Shown here in pieces: positions 10,283-20,436 of a stretch of DNA of 64,000 bases. The notes under the pieces were generated by a model. The model did no database searches, was not told the DNA's origin, and saw only the letters and a program-made list of their open reading frames with translations. Each line of letters opens with the position of its first letter. Within the stretch, counting starts at the first letter, position 1. The position numbers and the translations under genes were made by a program. Origin of the DNA: Enterobacter sp. RHBSTW-00175 (GTDB lineage: Bacteria > Pseudomonadota > Gammaproteobacteria > Enterobacterales > Enterobacteriaceae); assembly GCF_013927005.1 (NCBI RefSeq), contig NZ_CP055930.1:434001-498000 (forward strand), read 5' to 3'.

Positions 10283-10298
10283 TGTGATCATGATCGCA
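10283..10298. promoter_or_regulatory. CRP-type site
   Basis: TGTGA-TCATGA-TCGCA matches the TGTGA-N6-TCACA consensus with one mismatch. It lies between the PTS/transketolase operon and its regulator, the usual position for catabolite control of a sugar operon. Confidence 0.6.
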
Positions 10299-10300
10299 AA

Positions 10301-10347
10301 GATAGCGCTACCAATTACTAACATTCAGAATTGTGATAGCGCTATCA
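10301..10347. promoter_or_regulatory. Two LacI-family operator palindromes
   Basis: A perfect 14-base palindrome TGATAGCGCTATCA at 10334-10347 and a related half-degenerate copy GATAGCGCTACC at 10301-10312, 34 bases centre to centre. The central GCGC is typical for GntR/LacI-family operators. The divergent regulator gene at 10458 is the obvious binder; this is inference. Confidence 0.65.
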
Positions 10348-10457
10348 AATTGTAATCAATGTGTGAAATCACAGAAAATAAAGGGATTTAAGGCGTATAC
10401 TGCCTGTCACGTGAAGCGAAGGATGAAATGAGTCGCGACTGGTCAGCAGGAAGGTGT

Positions 10458-11477
10458 ATGTCTCTAACCCGAAAACGACGTAGTACCGGTAAAGTGACAC
10501 TTGCCGATGTTGCACAACTTGCTGGTGTGGGCACGATGACCGTGTCCCGTGCGTTACGCACACCCGAACAGGTTTCCGATAAACTACGTGAGAAAATTGA
10601 AGCCGCTGTGCAGGAACTGGGGTATATGCCCAATCTGGCCGCCAGTGCGCTGGCATCGGCCTCCTCATGGACGATCGCAATGGTTGTTCCCAACCTTTCC
10701 GAAGCAGGTTGCTCGGAAATGTTTGCCGGTTTACAGCAGGTACTGCAACCCGCGGGCTACCAGATAATGCTGGCAGAATCTCAGCATCGTCTTGAACAAG
10801 AAGAGAAACTGCTCGAAACCTTGCTGGCATCAAACATTGCCGCCGCGATTTTACTCAGCGTCGAACATAGCGATACCGTTCGCCACTGGCTGAAGAATGC
10901 CTCAATTCCGGTGATGGAAATGGGGGCAATGCGTGCCGACCCTATCGATATGAATATCGGGATCGACAACGTGGCCGCCATGTATGAGCTGACGGAGATG
11001 CTTATCCAGCGCGGCTACCAGAACATAGGCCTGCTGTGCGCTAACCAGGAACAGTGGATATTCCAGCAACATTTGCAAGGTTGGTACAAAGCCATGCTGC
11101 GCCACCATATGTCGCCTAATCGGGTGATTAATGCCGCCATGCCGCCTAATTTCTCCACCGGCACGGCGCAACTGCCGGAGTTTTTACTGGCCTGGCCTGA
11201 GCTGGATGCGCTGGTTTGCGTCTCGGACGAGATGGCCTGCGGGGCGTTGTACGAATGTCAGAGACGTCGCATCAAAGTGCCGGACGAGCTTGCGGTGGTC
11301 GGGTTTGGCGATAGCGATGTGAGCCGTGTCTGTCAGCCGCCGCTGACCACAATGGCCGTGCCGCATCGTAAGATTGGTATTGAAGCGGGAAAGGCGCTGC
11401 TGGAACGTCTTAATGACGGAGACTGGAGCGATCATAAACCTATCGCCTCCAGCCTGTGTTTGCGAGAGAGTTGTTAA
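10458..11477 (+). CDS. LacI-family transcriptional regulator of the PTS/transketolase operon
   Basis: 339 residues. The N-terminal helix-turn-helix with hinge reads VTLADVAQLAGVGTMTVSRAL (given in two parts: VTLADVAQLAG, VGTMTVSRAL), followed by a periplasmic-binding-protein-like sensor domain with LVCVSDEMACGALYECQRR and VVGFGDSDVSRVCQPPLTT. It resembles the GntR subgroup of LacI proteins. ATG at 10458 is chosen over an upstream frame because AGGAAGG lies six bases before it. Divergent from the PTS operon, with operators between; it probably represses that operon until an internal sugar phosphate binds. The stop lies three bases from the end of yfcD. Confidence 0.9.
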   Translation: MSLTRKRRSTGKVTLADVAQLAGVGTMTVSRALRTPEQVSDKLREKIEAAVQELGYMPNLAASALASASSWTIAMVVPNLSEAGCSEMFAGLQQVLQPAGYQIMLAESQHRLEQEEKLLETLLASNIAAAILLSVEHSDTVRHWLKNASIPVMEMGAMRADPIDMNIGIDNVAAMYELTEMLIQRGYQNIGLLCANQEQWIFQQHLQGWYKAMLRHHMSPNRVINAAMPPNFSTGTAQLPEFLLAWPELDALVCVSDEMACGALYECQRRRIKVPDELAVVGFGDSDVSRVCQPPLTTMAVPHRKIGIEAGKALLERLNDGDWSDHKPIASSLCLRESC

Positions 11478-11480
11478 GGC

Positions 11481-12035
11481 TTATTCAGCCTCTTCCTGTT
11501 TCTCGGGTTTTGCGGATTCGTTATTGGCGTTGCGACTCATCCACAGCGCCAGCGCTTTTAACGAATCTGGGGTGAATTCATCGCAGCGAGCGGTGATCTC
11601 TTCAGGGGTCATCCAGCTCACTTCGCTGACTTCTTCTTCCTGAAGCGCAAATGGCCCATGGGATACGCAGCTAAACAGCCCGCCCCAGACGCGGCAATTT
11701 TCGTCTTCAAAATAGAACTGACCGTGCTCGGCAAACGGTACGCCCGCAATACCTAACTCTTCTTCGGCTTCACGACGTGCTGACTCCAGCAACACTTCGT
11801 CTGCCTGAACGACGCCGCCCGCAGTGGCATCCAGCATCCCGGGGAGAAAATCTTTGGTGTCAGTGCGACGTTGTACCAGGATTTTGCCCATACCATCATG
11901 AACCACGATATAGGTTGCACGGTGGCGCAGACGCTCTGCACGCATTTGCGCGCGGCTTGACTGCGCGATCACTTCATTGTCTTCGTTGACAATGTCTACC
12001 CACTCTGTACTTGCCAAATGACTCTGCTCCACCAT
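11481..12035 (-). CDS. yfcD: Nudix hydrolase YfcD
   Basis: 184 residues, same family and nearly the length of E. coli YfcD (180). The Nudix box runs from about Gly73 to Gly95 with Glu80, Arg88-Glu89 and Glu91-Glu93, giving the metal-binding REAEEELG. The upstream part resembles isopentenyl-diphosphate isomerase-like Nudix enzymes ([20 protein letters not shown]). The physiological nucleoside-diphosphate substrate is unknown. The C-terminus is Glu-rich. Followed 55 bases upstream by yfcE in the same direction. Confidence 0.93.
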   Translation of the reverse strand: MVEQSHLASTEWVDIVNEDNEVIAQSSRAQMRAERLRHRATYIVVHDGMGKILVQRRTDTKDFLPGMLDATAGGVVQADEVLLESARREAEEELGIAGVPFAEHGQFYFEDENCRVWGGLFSCVSHGPFALQEEEVSEVSWMTPEEITARCDEFTPDSLKALALWMSRNANNESAKPEKQEEAE

Positions 12036-12090
12036 CGGGAAACCTTTTCGTCTGAGCGCTCTTACGGCGCGTTTGCAGTTGAGGTGTAAC

Positions 12091-12642
12091 TTACGGATTA
12101 ATCGTTACCTGCGCAATAACTTGCTGATCATTAAGTGCGATAACGCTTAACGTATTCTCATCCAACAACCCGTAGCTCGCCGGGTATCCGCCTTTCGGTA
12201 TGCTCACTGAACCGGGGTTAAAGTGATAAATCTCCCCACGTTTTTCCGCCACAGGAATATGAGTATGACCATAAACCAGGACATCGCCAGCGGCGAGCGC
12301 AGGGAGATTGTCCGGGCTAAAAAGATGACCGTGAGTCAAAAAGAGACGGCATTTTTCCAGCACAACCTGCTGCCAGGGTGCCGTCATGGGGAAATGCAGC
12401 AGCATCTGGTCAACTTCACTATCGCAATTACCGCGCACGGCAATAATGCGCTGTGCAACCGTGTTGAGCTTCTCAGCAACCTGCGCCGGGGCGTACCCTT
12501 CCGGTAACGCATTGCGCGGGCCATGGTTCAACACATCGCCCAGAATAACCAGCCACTGCGCCCGGCTCTGTGCGAACAGAGATAACACCTGCTCTGTTGC
12601 GGGCAGCGACCCGTGAATATCCGACGCAAACATAAGTTTCAT
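12091..12642 (-). CDS. yfcE: Metallophosphodiesterase YfcE
   Basis: 183 residues of the MJ0936/YfcE calcineurin-like family, which hydrolyse artificial phosphodiesters with Mn2+. Metal-ligand motifs are visible: SDIHGS with Asp8 and His10, [25 protein letters not shown] and YGHTHIP. The spacing is that of the family and the length is the same as E. coli YfcE (184). RBS GAGGAG lies before ATG 12642. The natural substrate is not known. Confidence 0.94.
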   Translation of the reverse strand: MKLMFASDIHGSLPATEQVLSLFAQSRAQWLVILGDVLNHGPRNALPEGYAPAQVAEKLNTVAQRIIAVRGNCDSEVDQMLLHFPMTAPWQQVVLEKCRLFLTHGHLFSPDNLPALAAGDVLVYGHTHIPVAEKRGEIYHFNPGSVSIPKGGYPASYGLLDENTLSVIALNDQQVIAQVTINP

Positions 12643-12697
12643 CAGCCACTCCTCAGGAAAACAGACTGCCCTATCATACCTGAAGCCTCAGGGCTTA

Positions 12698-13420
<723 letters not shown>

Positions 13421-13481
13421 TTACAACAAGCACCTATACTCGTTTTTATCGCCCGGCACTTTGTCATAACAGGAGATGAGA

Positions 13482-14111
13482 ATGATAGACCTCTACTATG
13501 CCCCTACCGCGAATGGTCATAAGGTCACCCTCTTTCTGGAAGAAGCAAAACTGGATTACCGGATCATCCGTGTCGATATCAGCAAGGGCGACCAGTTCAG
13601 ACCGGATTTTCTTGCCATCTCACCCAATAACAAAATTCCTGCCATTGTTGATAACGCGCCAGCGGACGGCGGTAGACCGCTTAGCCTGTTTGAATCAGGC
13701 GAGATTTTGCTGTATCTGGCAGAGAAAACCGGCAAGCTTCTCAGCGGTGAATTGCGTGAACGCCACCACACACTGCAATGGTTGTTCTGGCAATCAAGTG
13801 GGCTCGGGCCCATGCTGGGGCAGAATCACCATTTTAATGCCTTCGCGCCGCAGCTGATCCCCTACGCGATAGAGCGCTATCAGGTTGAGACACAAAGACT
13901 TTATGGCGTGATGAATCGTCGGCTGGAAAAATCACCCTGGCTCGGAGGCGATCATTATAGTATTGCCGACATCGCCTGTTGGCCGTGGATCAACACCCAC
14001 GAACGGCACCGTATTGATTTAGCCACTTACCCTGCGGTGAATAACTGGTTCGAGCGCATCCGTACGCGCCCGGCCACCGAGCGCGCCCTGCAAAAAGCGC
14101 AACAGATTTAA
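13482..14111 (+). CDS. yfcG: GSH-dependent disulfide-bond oxidoreductase YfcG
   Basis: 209 residues. A Nu-class glutathione-transferase-like protein; E. coli YfcG reduces disulfides using two bound glutathiones. The N-terminal [20 protein letters not shown] carries the conserved Thr/Asn active-site region (cut here at 20 residues), with [11 protein letters not shown] and [17 protein letters not shown] as glutathione-binding motifs. ATG at 13482 is preferred to the one two codons upstream because AGGAG lies six bases before it. The C-terminus is some six residues shorter than in E. coli. A hairpin separates it from folX. Confidence 0.93.
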   Translation: MIDLYYAPTANGHKVTLFLEEAKLDYRIIRVDISKGDQFRPDFLAISPNNKIPAIVDNAPADGGRPLSLFESGEILLYLAEKTGKLLSGELRERHHTLQWLFWQSSGLGPMLGQNHHFNAFAPQLIPYAIERYQVETQRLYGVMNRRLEKSPWLGGDHYSIADIACWPWINTHERHRIDLATYPAVNNWFERIRTRPATERALQKAQQI

Positions 14112-14137
14112 ACACCTGCCCCTCTTGGGCAGGTGTT
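14111..14137 (+). terminator. Hairpin between yfcG and folX
   Basis: AACACCTGCCC and GGGCAGGTGTT pair perfectly around CTCTT, followed by ATATCC without a proper T tract; a weak terminator or processing hairpin. Confidence 0.55.
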
Positions 14138-14185
14138 ATATCCTCATGTATCATAGAGGAAATAATGACACGGAGAAGACCTGCA

Positions 14186-14554
14186 ATGTCGCAACATGAC
14201 GCTATTATTCGCATCAAAAACTTACGCTTACGCACCTTCATCGGTATCAAGGAAGAAGAGATCGCCAACCGCCAGGATATCGTCATCAATGTGGCAATCC
14301 ACTACCCGGCCGACAAAGCGCGCGCCAGCGAAGACATCAACGATGCGCTGAACTATCGCACCATTACCAAAAGCATCATCCAGTACGTTGAGAACAACCG
14401 CTTCTCTTTGCTGGAAAAATTAACTCAGGATGTGCTCGATATCGCACGCGAACATCATTGGGTCACTTATGCTGAAGTAGAGATCGATAAACTTCACGCC
14501 CTGCGTTACGCCGACTCAGTCTCCATGACGTTAAGCTGGCAACGCCAGGCATAA
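14186..14554 (+). CDS. folX: Dihydroneopterin triphosphate 2'-epimerase
   Basis: 122 residues (FolB-like fold; E. coli FolX has 120). It epimerises dihydroneopterin triphosphate at C2', a step used for tetrahydromonapterin synthesis. Conserved segments are [39 protein letters not shown] and [12 protein letters not shown], with [16 protein letters not shown] near the end. Two starts are possible: ATG 14165 with AGAGGAAATA before it (129 residues), or ATG 14186 with GGAG ten bases before it. The latter fits the family length and is given here. Followed 13 bases downstream by yfcH. Confidence 0.93.
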   Translation: MSQHDAIIRIKNLRLRTFIGIKEEEIANRQDIVINVAIHYPADKARASEDINDALNYRTITKSIIQYVENNRFSLLEKLTQDVLDIAREHHWVTYAEVEIDKLHALRYADSVSMTLSWQRQA

Positions 14555-14567
14555 ACCTGGAGGTCGT

Positions 14568-15473
14568 ATGAAGATTCTGCTGACTGGCGGCACTGGTCTG
14601 ATTGGAAGCCATCTCATTCCTCGCCTGCAAGCATTACACCACGAGATTACTGTTGTCACCCGCAGCCCGGAAAAAGCACGTCAGGTGCTCGGAACAGGGG
14701 TCGACATCTGGAAAAGTCTGGCAGAGCAGCAGAATCTTGACGGCTTTGATGCCGTTATCAACCTTGCCGGCGAACCCATCGCCGACAAACGCTGGACAGC
14801 AGAGCAAAAACAGCTGCTGTGCAGCAGCCGGTGGAATATCACTGAAAAGCTGGTTGAGCTATTCCGTAACAGCCATACCCCGCCAGCGGTGTTCATATCC
14901 GGCTCTGCTGTGGGATATTACGGCGACCTTGGTGAAGTGGTGGTTACCGAAGAGGAACCACCGCATAACGAATTTACCCATAAACTCTGCGCTCAGTGGG
15001 AACGCATCGCCTGCGCCGCGCAGAGCGATAACACCCGCGTTTGCCTGCTGCGAACCGGCGTGGTACTTGCGCCAAAAGGCGGCATTCTGGCGAAGATGCT
15101 CCCCCTCTTCAGGCTGGGACTGGGCGGACCGATCGGTAATGGCCGTCAGTATCTTGCCTGGATCCATATCGACGATATGGTCAACGGTATACTCTGGCTT
15201 CTGGATAACGATCTGCGCGGGCCGTTTAATGTGGTGTCTCCATATCCGGTACGTAATGAACAGTTTGCTCATGCGCTGGGTCATGCGCTTCATCGCCCGG
15301 CGATATTGCGCGTGCCTGCAACGGTAATCCGGTTAATGATGGGCGAAGCGTCTGTGCTGGCGCTCGGTGGGCAGCGCGCGCTGCCAAAAAGGCTGGAAGC
15401 GGCGGGATTTGCGTTTCGCTGGTACGACTTAGAAGAGGCGCTGGGGGATGTGGTGGGTCATTCTCACCCGTAG
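14568..15473 (+). CDS. yfcH: SDR39U1-type epimerase family protein YfcH
   Basis: 301 residues of the extended short-chain dehydrogenase/epimerase family. The dinucleotide-binding motif [15 protein letters not shown] lies at about residues 6-20, [15 protein letters not shown] at about 65-80, and the SDR active-site region [14 protein letters not shown] follows near 110. The C-terminal domain ([35 protein letters not shown]) matches E. coli YfcH (297 residues). The reaction is unknown. RBS GGAGG lies seven bases before ATG; it forms a unit with folX and probably with the downstream GNAT gene. Confidence 0.93.
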   Translation: MKILLTGGTGLIGSHLIPRLQALHHEITVVTRSPEKARQVLGTGVDIWKSLAEQQNLDGFDAVINLAGEPIADKRWTAEQKQLLCSSRWNITEKLVELFRNSHTPPAVFISGSAVGYYGDLGEVVVTEEEPPHNEFTHKLCAQWERIACAAQSDNTRVCLLRTGVVLAPKGGILAKMLPLFRLGLGGPIGNGRQYLAWIHIDDMVNGILWLLDNDLRGPFNVVSPYPVRNEQFAHALGHALHRPAILRVPATVIRLMMGEASVLALGGQRALPKRLEAAGFAFRWYDLEEALGDVVGHSHP

Positions 15474-15476
15474 ATT

Positions 15477-15998
15477 ATGGCAACTATCACCACACCCCGG
15501 CTGCACCTGGCTCCTTTCGAACCCTCTGACTGGGCGTTTTTCCGCACCCTGCGGGAAGACCGCGCCATCATGCGCTATATGGCTGCCATCGCACCGGAAA
15601 AAGAGACGCGTCGCGTGTTCGCTGCGCGCCTGACCGCGCCGCATATTTTTGTTATTCGTATGCATGATGATGATACCCCGCTTGGTGATATTGGCCTGCA
15701 AATCAGCGCGGTAAACCGCGAAGAAGCGGATATTGGTTATACGGTGGTGCCCGCAGCGCAGGGAAAAGGGATCGCCAGCGAAGCGCTTTGTGCGATGTGT
15801 GAGTACGCGTTTAACCAGACGGGCGTGAAGGCAGTTAACGCCTACGTGCTTGCGGATAACGGCGGGTCGGTGCGGGTGTTAGAAAAAGCGGGGTTTGTGC
15901 GTACCCAAGTGCTGGAAAAGGCGTATGAGATTGACGGGGTTCGGTATGACGACTGGGTTTATCGACTGGAATCTACCGGACGGCAACAGACTTTGTAG
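15477..15998 (+). CDS. GNAT-family N-acetyltransferase (RimJ/RimL-like)
   Basis: 173 residues. An acetyl-CoA-dependent N-acetyltransferase; motif A, the pyrophosphate loop, is VVPAAQGKGIASEAL (about residues 85-100), preceded by GDIGLQISAVNREEADIGYT and followed by NAYVLADNGGSVRVLEKAGF, the Acetyltransf_3 pattern. Its ATG is only three bases after the yfcH stop, with no clear RBS of its own, so it is probably translationally coupled to yfcH. This gene is not at this place in E. coli K-12, where yfcI follows yfcH. The substrate is unknown. The stop codon is part of a REP element. Confidence 0.85.
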   Translation: MATITTPRLHLAPFEPSDWAFFRTLREDRAIMRYMAAIAPEKETRRVFAARLTAPHIFVIRMHDDDTPLGDIGLQISAVNREEADIGYTVVPAAQGKGIASEALCAMCEYAFNQTGVKAVNAYVLADNGGSVRVLEKAGFVRTQVLEKAYEIDGVRYDDWVYRLESTGRQQTL

Positions 15999-16025
15999 GC
16001 CCGGTAAGCGAAGCGCCACCGGGCG
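15994..16025. repeat. REP element
   Basis: GTAGGCCCGGTAAGCG with CGCCACCGGGC, a single REP unit overlapping the stop codon of the GNAT gene, in the convergent gap before hisP. Confidence 0.8.
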
Positions 16026-16048
16026 AATTGGCGGTACTGCGGCCTGAT

Positions 16049-16084
16049 GCCCTCACCCCGTCCCTCTCCCACAGGGAGAGGGAG
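16049..16084. repeat. CCCTCTCCC-ACA-GGGAGAGGG hairpin repeat
   Basis: A perfect nine-base inverted repeat around ACA (16062-16082), preceded by GCCCTCACCCCG. The same hairpin recurs at 40832-40852 and in imperfect form at 28153-28175, always just beyond a gene end, so it is a dispersed intergenic repeat. Confidence 0.7.
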
Positions 16085-16092
16085 AACTCCAG

Positions 16093-16866
16093 TTACTTCA
16101 GAGAGCCTTTCAGGAACTGTTGCAAACGCGCGCTTTGCGGGTTCGCTAACACCTCATCCGGGTGTCCTTGCTCTTCGATTTTCCCCTGATGCAGGAAAAT
16201 CACGTGGTTCGACACGTTACGGGCAAAGCCCATTTCGTGCGTCACCACCACCATCGTTTTCCCCTCTTCGGCCAGCTTCTGCATAATGCGCAGTACCTCG
16301 CCAACCAGTTCAGGGTCCAGCGCAGAGGTCGGTTCATCGAACAACAGCACTTCCGGCTCCATCGCCAGCGCGCGGGCAATAGAGACACGCTGCTGCTGAC
16401 CACCGGAAAGATGCACCGGGTACTTCATCTGCTGACGCTCATCAATACCCACTTTCGCCAGGTATTTGATCGCGCGTTCGCGTGCTTCCTGTTTGCTTAA
16501 GCCCAGCACCTGAACCGGCGCTTCCATCACGTTCTCCAGCACCGTCATATGGCTCCAGAGGTTAAAGTGCTGGAACACCATTGTCAGGCGGGTACGCAGC
16601 AGGCGCAGCTGGTTTTTATCCGCCACTTTCAGCTGACCGTCTTTATCTCGCACCAGGTTGATGTTCTGGCCGCTTACCACGATGGAGCCTTCGCTCGGCT
16701 TTTCGAGGAAGTTAATGCAGCGCAGGAAGGTACTTTTACCCGAGCCAGATGAGCCGATAATACTGATCACATCGCCCGCATTAGCCTGTAGCGACACCCC
16801 TTTCAGCACTTCATGTTCGCCGTAGCGTTTGTGCAAGTCGATAACGTTTAGTTTGTTCTCAGCCAT
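16093..16866 (-). CDS. hisP: Histidine/lysine-arginine-ornithine ABC transporter ATP-binding protein
   Basis: 257 residues, as in E. coli and Salmonella HisP. The ATPase dimer drives import through HisQ-HisM. Motifs in order are Walker [10 protein letters not shown] (about 39-47), Q-loop [12 protein letters not shown] signature LSGGQQQR, Walker [13 protein letters not shown] and the switch histidine in [10 protein letters not shown]. Two adjacent ATG codons exist; the second (16866) gives the family length. It follows hisM within a few bases and is the last gene of hisJQMP. Confidence 0.97.
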   Translation of the reverse strand: MAENKLNVIDLHKRYGEHEVLKGVSLQANAGDVISIIGSSGSGKSTFLRCINFLEKPSEGSIVVSGQNINLVRDKDGQLKVADKNQLRLLRTRLTMVFQHFNLWSHMTVLENVMEAPVQVLGLSKQEARERAIKYLAKVGIDERQQMKYPVHLSGGQQQRVSIARALAMEPEVLLFDEPTSALDPELVGEVLRIMQKLAEEGKTMVVVTHEMGFARNVSNHVIFLHQGKIEEQGHPDEVLANPQSARLQQFLKGSLK

Positions 16867-16874
16867 CATAATTC

Positions 16875-17591
16875 TCAGTGCGTCGAAGAAGGTTTTATAT
16901 GCTGCAACCAGCGTTTTTCAGCCTTGCGGAACAGGCTAATCAGGACATACGAAATAATCAAATAGAGTACTGCCGCAATGCCAAACGCGGTAAACGGCTG
17001 ATAGGTCGCGGAGTTAATATCACGGGCGATTTTGAGCAGATCCGGCACAGTGGCAGTAAACGCCAGCGCGGTAGAGTGCAGCATCAAAATCACTTCGTTG
17101 CTGTATGCCGGCAGTGCGATACGCAGTGCCGATGGCAAAATAATGCAACGGTAAAGCTTCACAGAAGAGAACCCGTAGGCACGCGCGGCTTCGATTTCAC
17201 CGTACGGCACTGAGCGAATAGCACCGGCGAAAATCTCGGTGGTATAGGCACAGGTATTCAGCGTTAAGGCCAGCACCGTACAGTTCAGACCGCTACGGAA
17301 GAAGGCATTCAGCATTTCAGTGCCTTTTACTATCTCCAGGGTGTACATACCGGAGTAGAACACCAGCAGTTGCACGTACAGCGGCGTGCCGCGAAAAACA
17401 TAGGTAAACAGCCAGATAGGGAAACGAATAAATTTGTTATTCGACACGCGACCAATGGCCATAAAGATCGCCAGAATGCCGCCCATCGCCACCGACGAAA
17501 TCAGCAGCCACAGGGTTATCGCCACACCGGTGAAGCGATAACCATCTGTCCACAGCAGCGATTTCCAGTATTCCTGAATAATCTCAATCAC
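16875..17591 (-). CDS. hisM: Histidine/LAO ABC transporter permease HisM
   Basis: 238 residues with five predicted membrane helices. The cytoplasmic EAA loop that docks HisP is [20 protein letters not shown] (about residues 150-170). It starts within the last codons of hisQ (four-base overlap), so translation is coupled. Together with HisQ it forms the heteromeric channel for histidine (via HisJ) and lysine/arginine/ornithine (via ArgT). Confidence 0.97.
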   Translation of the reverse strand: MIEIIQEYWKSLLWTDGYRFTGVAITLWLLISSVAMGGILAIFMAIGRVSNNKFIRFPIWLFTYVFRGTPLYVQLLVFYSGMYTLEIVKGTEMLNAFFRSGLNCTVLALTLNTCAYTTEIFAGAIRSVPYGEIEAARAYGFSSVKLYRCIILPSALRIALPAYSNEVILMLHSTALAFTATVPDLLKIARDINSATYQPFTAFGIAAVLYLIISYVLISLFRKAEKRWLQHIKPSSTH

Positions 17592-18274
17592 AGGTCAGCC
17601 CTCTTCACACCCACGGAGTAGCGACGTTCGAGCAGAAGCAGCACACCATTGGAGACGGTCGTAAAGACCAGATAGATAACGCCACATACCACAGCAAAGT
17701 AGAACGGCTCCCAGGTACTCTTACCCGCAAGCTGCGTCGCTTTAACCACGTCTTCCAGGCCGAGCAGAGAAACCAGCGCGGTCGCCTTGAGGATAACCTG
17801 CCAGTTGTTACCGATGCCCGGCAACGCGTAGCGCATCATGGCCGGGAACATGATCCGGCGAAATGTTTGTGAGGAGGTAAAACCAAACGCGGTCGCTGCT
17901 TCAATGTGCCCTTTCGGCACAGCCATGTAAGCACCGCGGAAGGTTTCCGTGAAGTACGCACCGTAGATAAAGCCGAGGGTAATAATACCGGCCACCATTG
18001 GGTCGATATCAATTTGCTCCATGCCGATGGCGTCTGTCAGGCTGTTCAGCGCAATCTGGAGGCCGTAAAAAATCAGCAACATCAACACCAGATCAGGAAC
18101 ACCGCGAATCAGCGTGGTATAGCCTTCAAACAGCAGCGCCAGAGGTCTGTTTGCTGAAAGCTTTGCCCCTGCACCCGCCAGGCCTATCAGCACCGCCAGC
18201 ACCACGGAGCTGATAGCCAGCTCAAGGGTGACCAGCGCGCCTTGTAAAATAACGCCAGAAAATCCGTACAGCAT
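17588..18274 (-). CDS. hisQ: Histidine/LAO ABC transporter permease HisQ
   Basis: 228 residues, the E. coli length. Five hydrophobic spans; the EAA motif is HIEAATAFGFTSSQTFRRIM and the protein ends [10 protein letters not shown]. The start MLYGFSGVIL at 18274 is used in place of a longer open frame because it matches the family and has AGGGCA upstream. It lies 88 bases downstream of hisJ. Confidence 0.96.
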   Translation of the reverse strand: MLYGFSGVILQGALVTLELAISSVVLAVLIGLAGAGAKLSANRPLALLFEGYTTLIRGVPDLVLMLLIFYGLQIALNSLTDAIGMEQIDIDPMVAGIITLGFIYGAYFTETFRGAYMAVPKGHIEAATAFGFTSSQTFRRIMFPAMMRYALPGIGNNWQVILKATALVSLLGLEDVVKATQLAGKSTWEPFYFAVVCGVIYLVFTTVSNGVLLLLERRYSVGVKRADL

Positions 18275-18362
18275 ACCGCGTGCCCTGTCGTATCGTGAGT
18301 AGTGAAACCGTGTCTTTTCCCCTCCCATATCAGGAGGGGGCGCACGTTATATGACGGGGTGA

Positions 18363-19145
18363 TTAGCCGCCGTACACGTTGAAATCAAAGTATTTTTTCG
18401 CCAGTTTTTCGTAAGTACCGTCAGCACGCATTTCTGCAAACGCTTTATTCAGTGCTTCACGCAGTTCGTTGTCTTCTTTGCGCAGGCCCATACCGGTACC
18501 CACACCAAAGAGTTTCACATCCTTAATGGACGGACCACCGAACTTGTAATCTTTACCCACAGGCTGTTTCAGGAAGCCTTCGCTTGCGGCGACTTCATCC
18601 TGGAATGCGGCATCAATACGGCCAGCCGTCAGGTCAGCGTAGATATTTTCCTGGCCCTGATAAGAGACAATTTCAATCCCCTTTGGCGCCCAGTGTTCGT
18701 TACCGTAGGTTTCCTGAGTGGTCCCCTGCAACACGCCCACGCGTTTGCCTTTCAGTGATTCAATCGTTGGCTGGATATCAGAAGTTTTTGCCACCACCAG
18801 GCGAGAATCCGCAGCGTAGAGTTTGTCCGTGAAGGCAATTTCCTGCTGACGTTTTTCGGTGATAGAGAGAGAGGACATAATCACGTCGATTTTTTTCGCT
18901 TTCAGCGACGGGATCAGCGCATCCAGTGGGTTTTCAACGTAGGTACATTGCGCTTTGATACGTTTGCACAGTTCGTTGGCCAGATCGATGTCAAAACCGA
19001 TCAGTTCCCCTTTCGCATTCTTCGATTCGAACGGGGCATAGGTTGGATCAGTACCAATACGAATTTTTTGCGGAATGGCAGCGAAAGCCGCGGTTGTGCT
19101 GGAAACGGCCAACACCAGAGAAAGTGACAATATCAGTTTTTTCAT
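18363..19145 (-). CDS. hisJ: Histidine-binding periplasmic protein HisJ
   Basis: 260 residues with a Sec signal peptide ([16 protein letters not shown]..., cleavage after AFA, about residue 22). The mature solute-binding protein contains [48 protein letters not shown], and [20 protein letters not shown], all shared with ArgT. It delivers L-histidine to HisQMP. ATG 19145 is preferred to an upstream in-frame start because it opens the signal peptide and has GAGGAT before it. About two thirds identical by eye to argT upstream, a tandem duplication. Confidence 0.97.
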   Translation of the reverse strand: MKKLILSLSLVLAVSSTTAAFAAIPQKIRIGTDPTYAPFESKNAKGELIGFDIDLANELCKRIKAQCTYVENPLDALIPSLKAKKIDVIMSSLSITEKRQQEIAFTDKLYAADSRLVVAKTSDIQPTIESLKGKRVGVLQGTTQETYGNEHWAPKGIEIVSYQGQENIYADLTAGRIDAAFQDEVAASEGFLKQPVGKDYKFGGPSIKDVKLFGVGTGMGLRKEDNELREALNKAFAEMRADGTYEKLAKKYFDFNVYGG

Positions 19146-19195
19146 ATCTATCCTCAACAGACTGGATTCTTACGGGATTTTTTACTACGACGGGG

Positions 19196-19211
19196 TGGCC
19201 TTAATGTGCCA
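19196..19211 (-). promoter_or_regulatory. Weak sigma-54-like sequence before hisJ
   Basis: Minus strand TGGCACATTAAGGCCA has a perfect -24 element (TGGCAC) at the correct spacing but CC instead of GC in the -12 element. It would start transcription about 39 bases before hisJ. The missing -12 G makes this doubtful. Confidence 0.25.
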
Positions 19212-19311
19212 TTAATCCCCTCCGCAAGGCAAAAGATAATGCCCCACCGGTGGGATTTTTTGCATCATGAGTGCTTAAGTATGCATTAACAGGCCATTTA
19301 CTGACCGCCAA

Positions 19312-19328
19312 TGCACCATAATGGTTCA
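19312..19328. promoter_or_regulatory. NtrC-type site between argT and hisJ
   Basis: TGCACCATAATGGTTCA matches the NtrC consensus TGCACYA-N3-TRGTGCA with one mismatch. It lies about 170 bases before hisJ, a normal enhancer distance. Confidence 0.5.
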
Positions 19329-19387
19329 CCAACACCCGTAAAGCACCACGACAGCCCCCTGCCATGGTGCATTCCCGCCAGCAGCGA

Positions 19388-20170
19388 TTAGTCGCCGTAT
19401 ACGTTGAAGTCGAAGTATTTCTTCGCCAGTTTGTCGTAGGTACCGTCTTTACGCAGCTCTGCAAATGCTTTGTCGAACGCTGCTTTCAGCTCAGTATCGT
19501 CTTTACGCAGGCCAATACCGGTGCCGTCGCCAAAGTATTTTTTGTCTTTAACAGACGGGCCAGCAAACGCATAATCTTTGCCCGCAGGTTGTTTCAGGAA
19601 GCCTTCGCTTGCGGCCACTTCGTCCTGGAACGCAGCATCAAGACGGCCTGCCGCCAGGTCAGAGTAAATCAGATCCTGGTTCTGGTAAGCCACCACATCC
19701 ACGCCTTTTTCACGCCAGGTCGCATTGGCGAAGCCTTCCTGGGTTGAGCCCTGAAGCACACCCACGTGCTTACCTTTCAGCGAGTCGATGGTTGGCTGGA
19801 TTGGGGAGCCTTTCGCGGCAATCAGACGAGAGTCTGCGGCGTAGAGCTTGTCAGAGAAGGCAATCTCCTGCTGACGTTTTTCGGTGATGGAAAGAGAGGA
19901 GATAATGGCGTCAATTTTCTTGGCTTTCAGTGACGGGATCAGTGCGTCGAAGTCACTGCCCACCCATGTGCATTTAACCGCAATGCGTTTGCACATCTCA
20001 TTTCCCAGATCGATATCAAACCCAACGAAATCGCCTTTCGCATCCTTGGAAGAGAATGGCGCGTAGGTTGCGTCTGTACCGATACGTACTGTCTGTGGAA
20101 GCGCTGCGTAGCTACCTGCTGCTGCACTTAACCCCACGAGCAAAGACAGAGCCAAAACCGTCTTCTTCAT
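19388..20170 (-). CDS. argT: Lysine/arginine/ornithine-binding periplasmic protein ArgT
   Basis: 260 residues with a signal peptide (cleavage after SYA, about residue 22). Mature motifs [29 protein letters not shown] and [19 protein letters not shown] define the cluster 3 solute-binding family. It binds lysine, arginine and ornithine and uses HisQMP as permease. The gene has its own nitrogen-controlled promoter (sigma-54 box at 20235-20250). Downstream is hisJ after 240 bases containing an NtrC-like site. Confidence 0.97.
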   Translation of the reverse strand: MKKTVLALSLLVGLSAAAGSYAALPQTVRIGTDATYAPFSSKDAKGDFVGFDIDLGNEMCKRIAVKCTWVGSDFDALIPSLKAKKIDAIISSLSITEKRQQEIAFSDKLYAADSRLIAAKGSPIQPTIDSLKGKHVGVLQGSTQEGFANATWREKGVDVVAYQNQDLIYSDLAAGRLDAAFQDEVAASEGFLKQPAGKDYAFAGPSVKDKKYFGDGTGIGLRKDDTELKAAFDKAFAELRKDGTYDKLAKKYFDFNVYGD

Positions 20171-20234
20171 ACATTTACCCTCAAGTACCGTGATTTTATT
20201 ATGTATTGTGTTGTGTTGTGTTGCAGGCTTCTCT

Positions 20235-20250
20235 TGCAGGTCTTATGCCA
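20235..20250 (-). promoter_or_regulatory. Sigma-54 promoter of argT
   Basis: Minus strand TGGCATAAGACCTGCA: TGGCAT at -24 and TGCA at -12 with GG and GC exactly 12 apart, as the RpoN consensus requires. Transcription would start near 20224, about 54 bases before argT. This agrees with the known nitrogen control of argT in Salmonella. Confidence 0.85.
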
Positions 20251-20436
20251 CATTGCCGTCTGGTCAAAAAATCGACGTTAAATATGTTAATAAAACGTTG
20301 CGATATTGCCTTAATGGTGAAAGATAGCAGGTCTGCCGAACGAACCGGAAAGAGAAAAAGGGAAAAAGCGAATTAAATGTTGAGGATATGATCGCGGTTG
20401 CAGTTTTGCCCTGAAACAGGGCAACTTGTCTTTTCA

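Noticed and set aside
10362..10373. TGTGAAATCACA as a CRP site
   Set aside because: The two half-sites are only two bases apart, whereas CRP needs six; the site at 10283-10298 fits better.
19236..19260. GCCCCACCGGTGGG followed by T run as a terminator between argT and hisJ
   Set aside because: The T tract is on the plus strand while both genes are on the minus strand, so it does not terminate argT.
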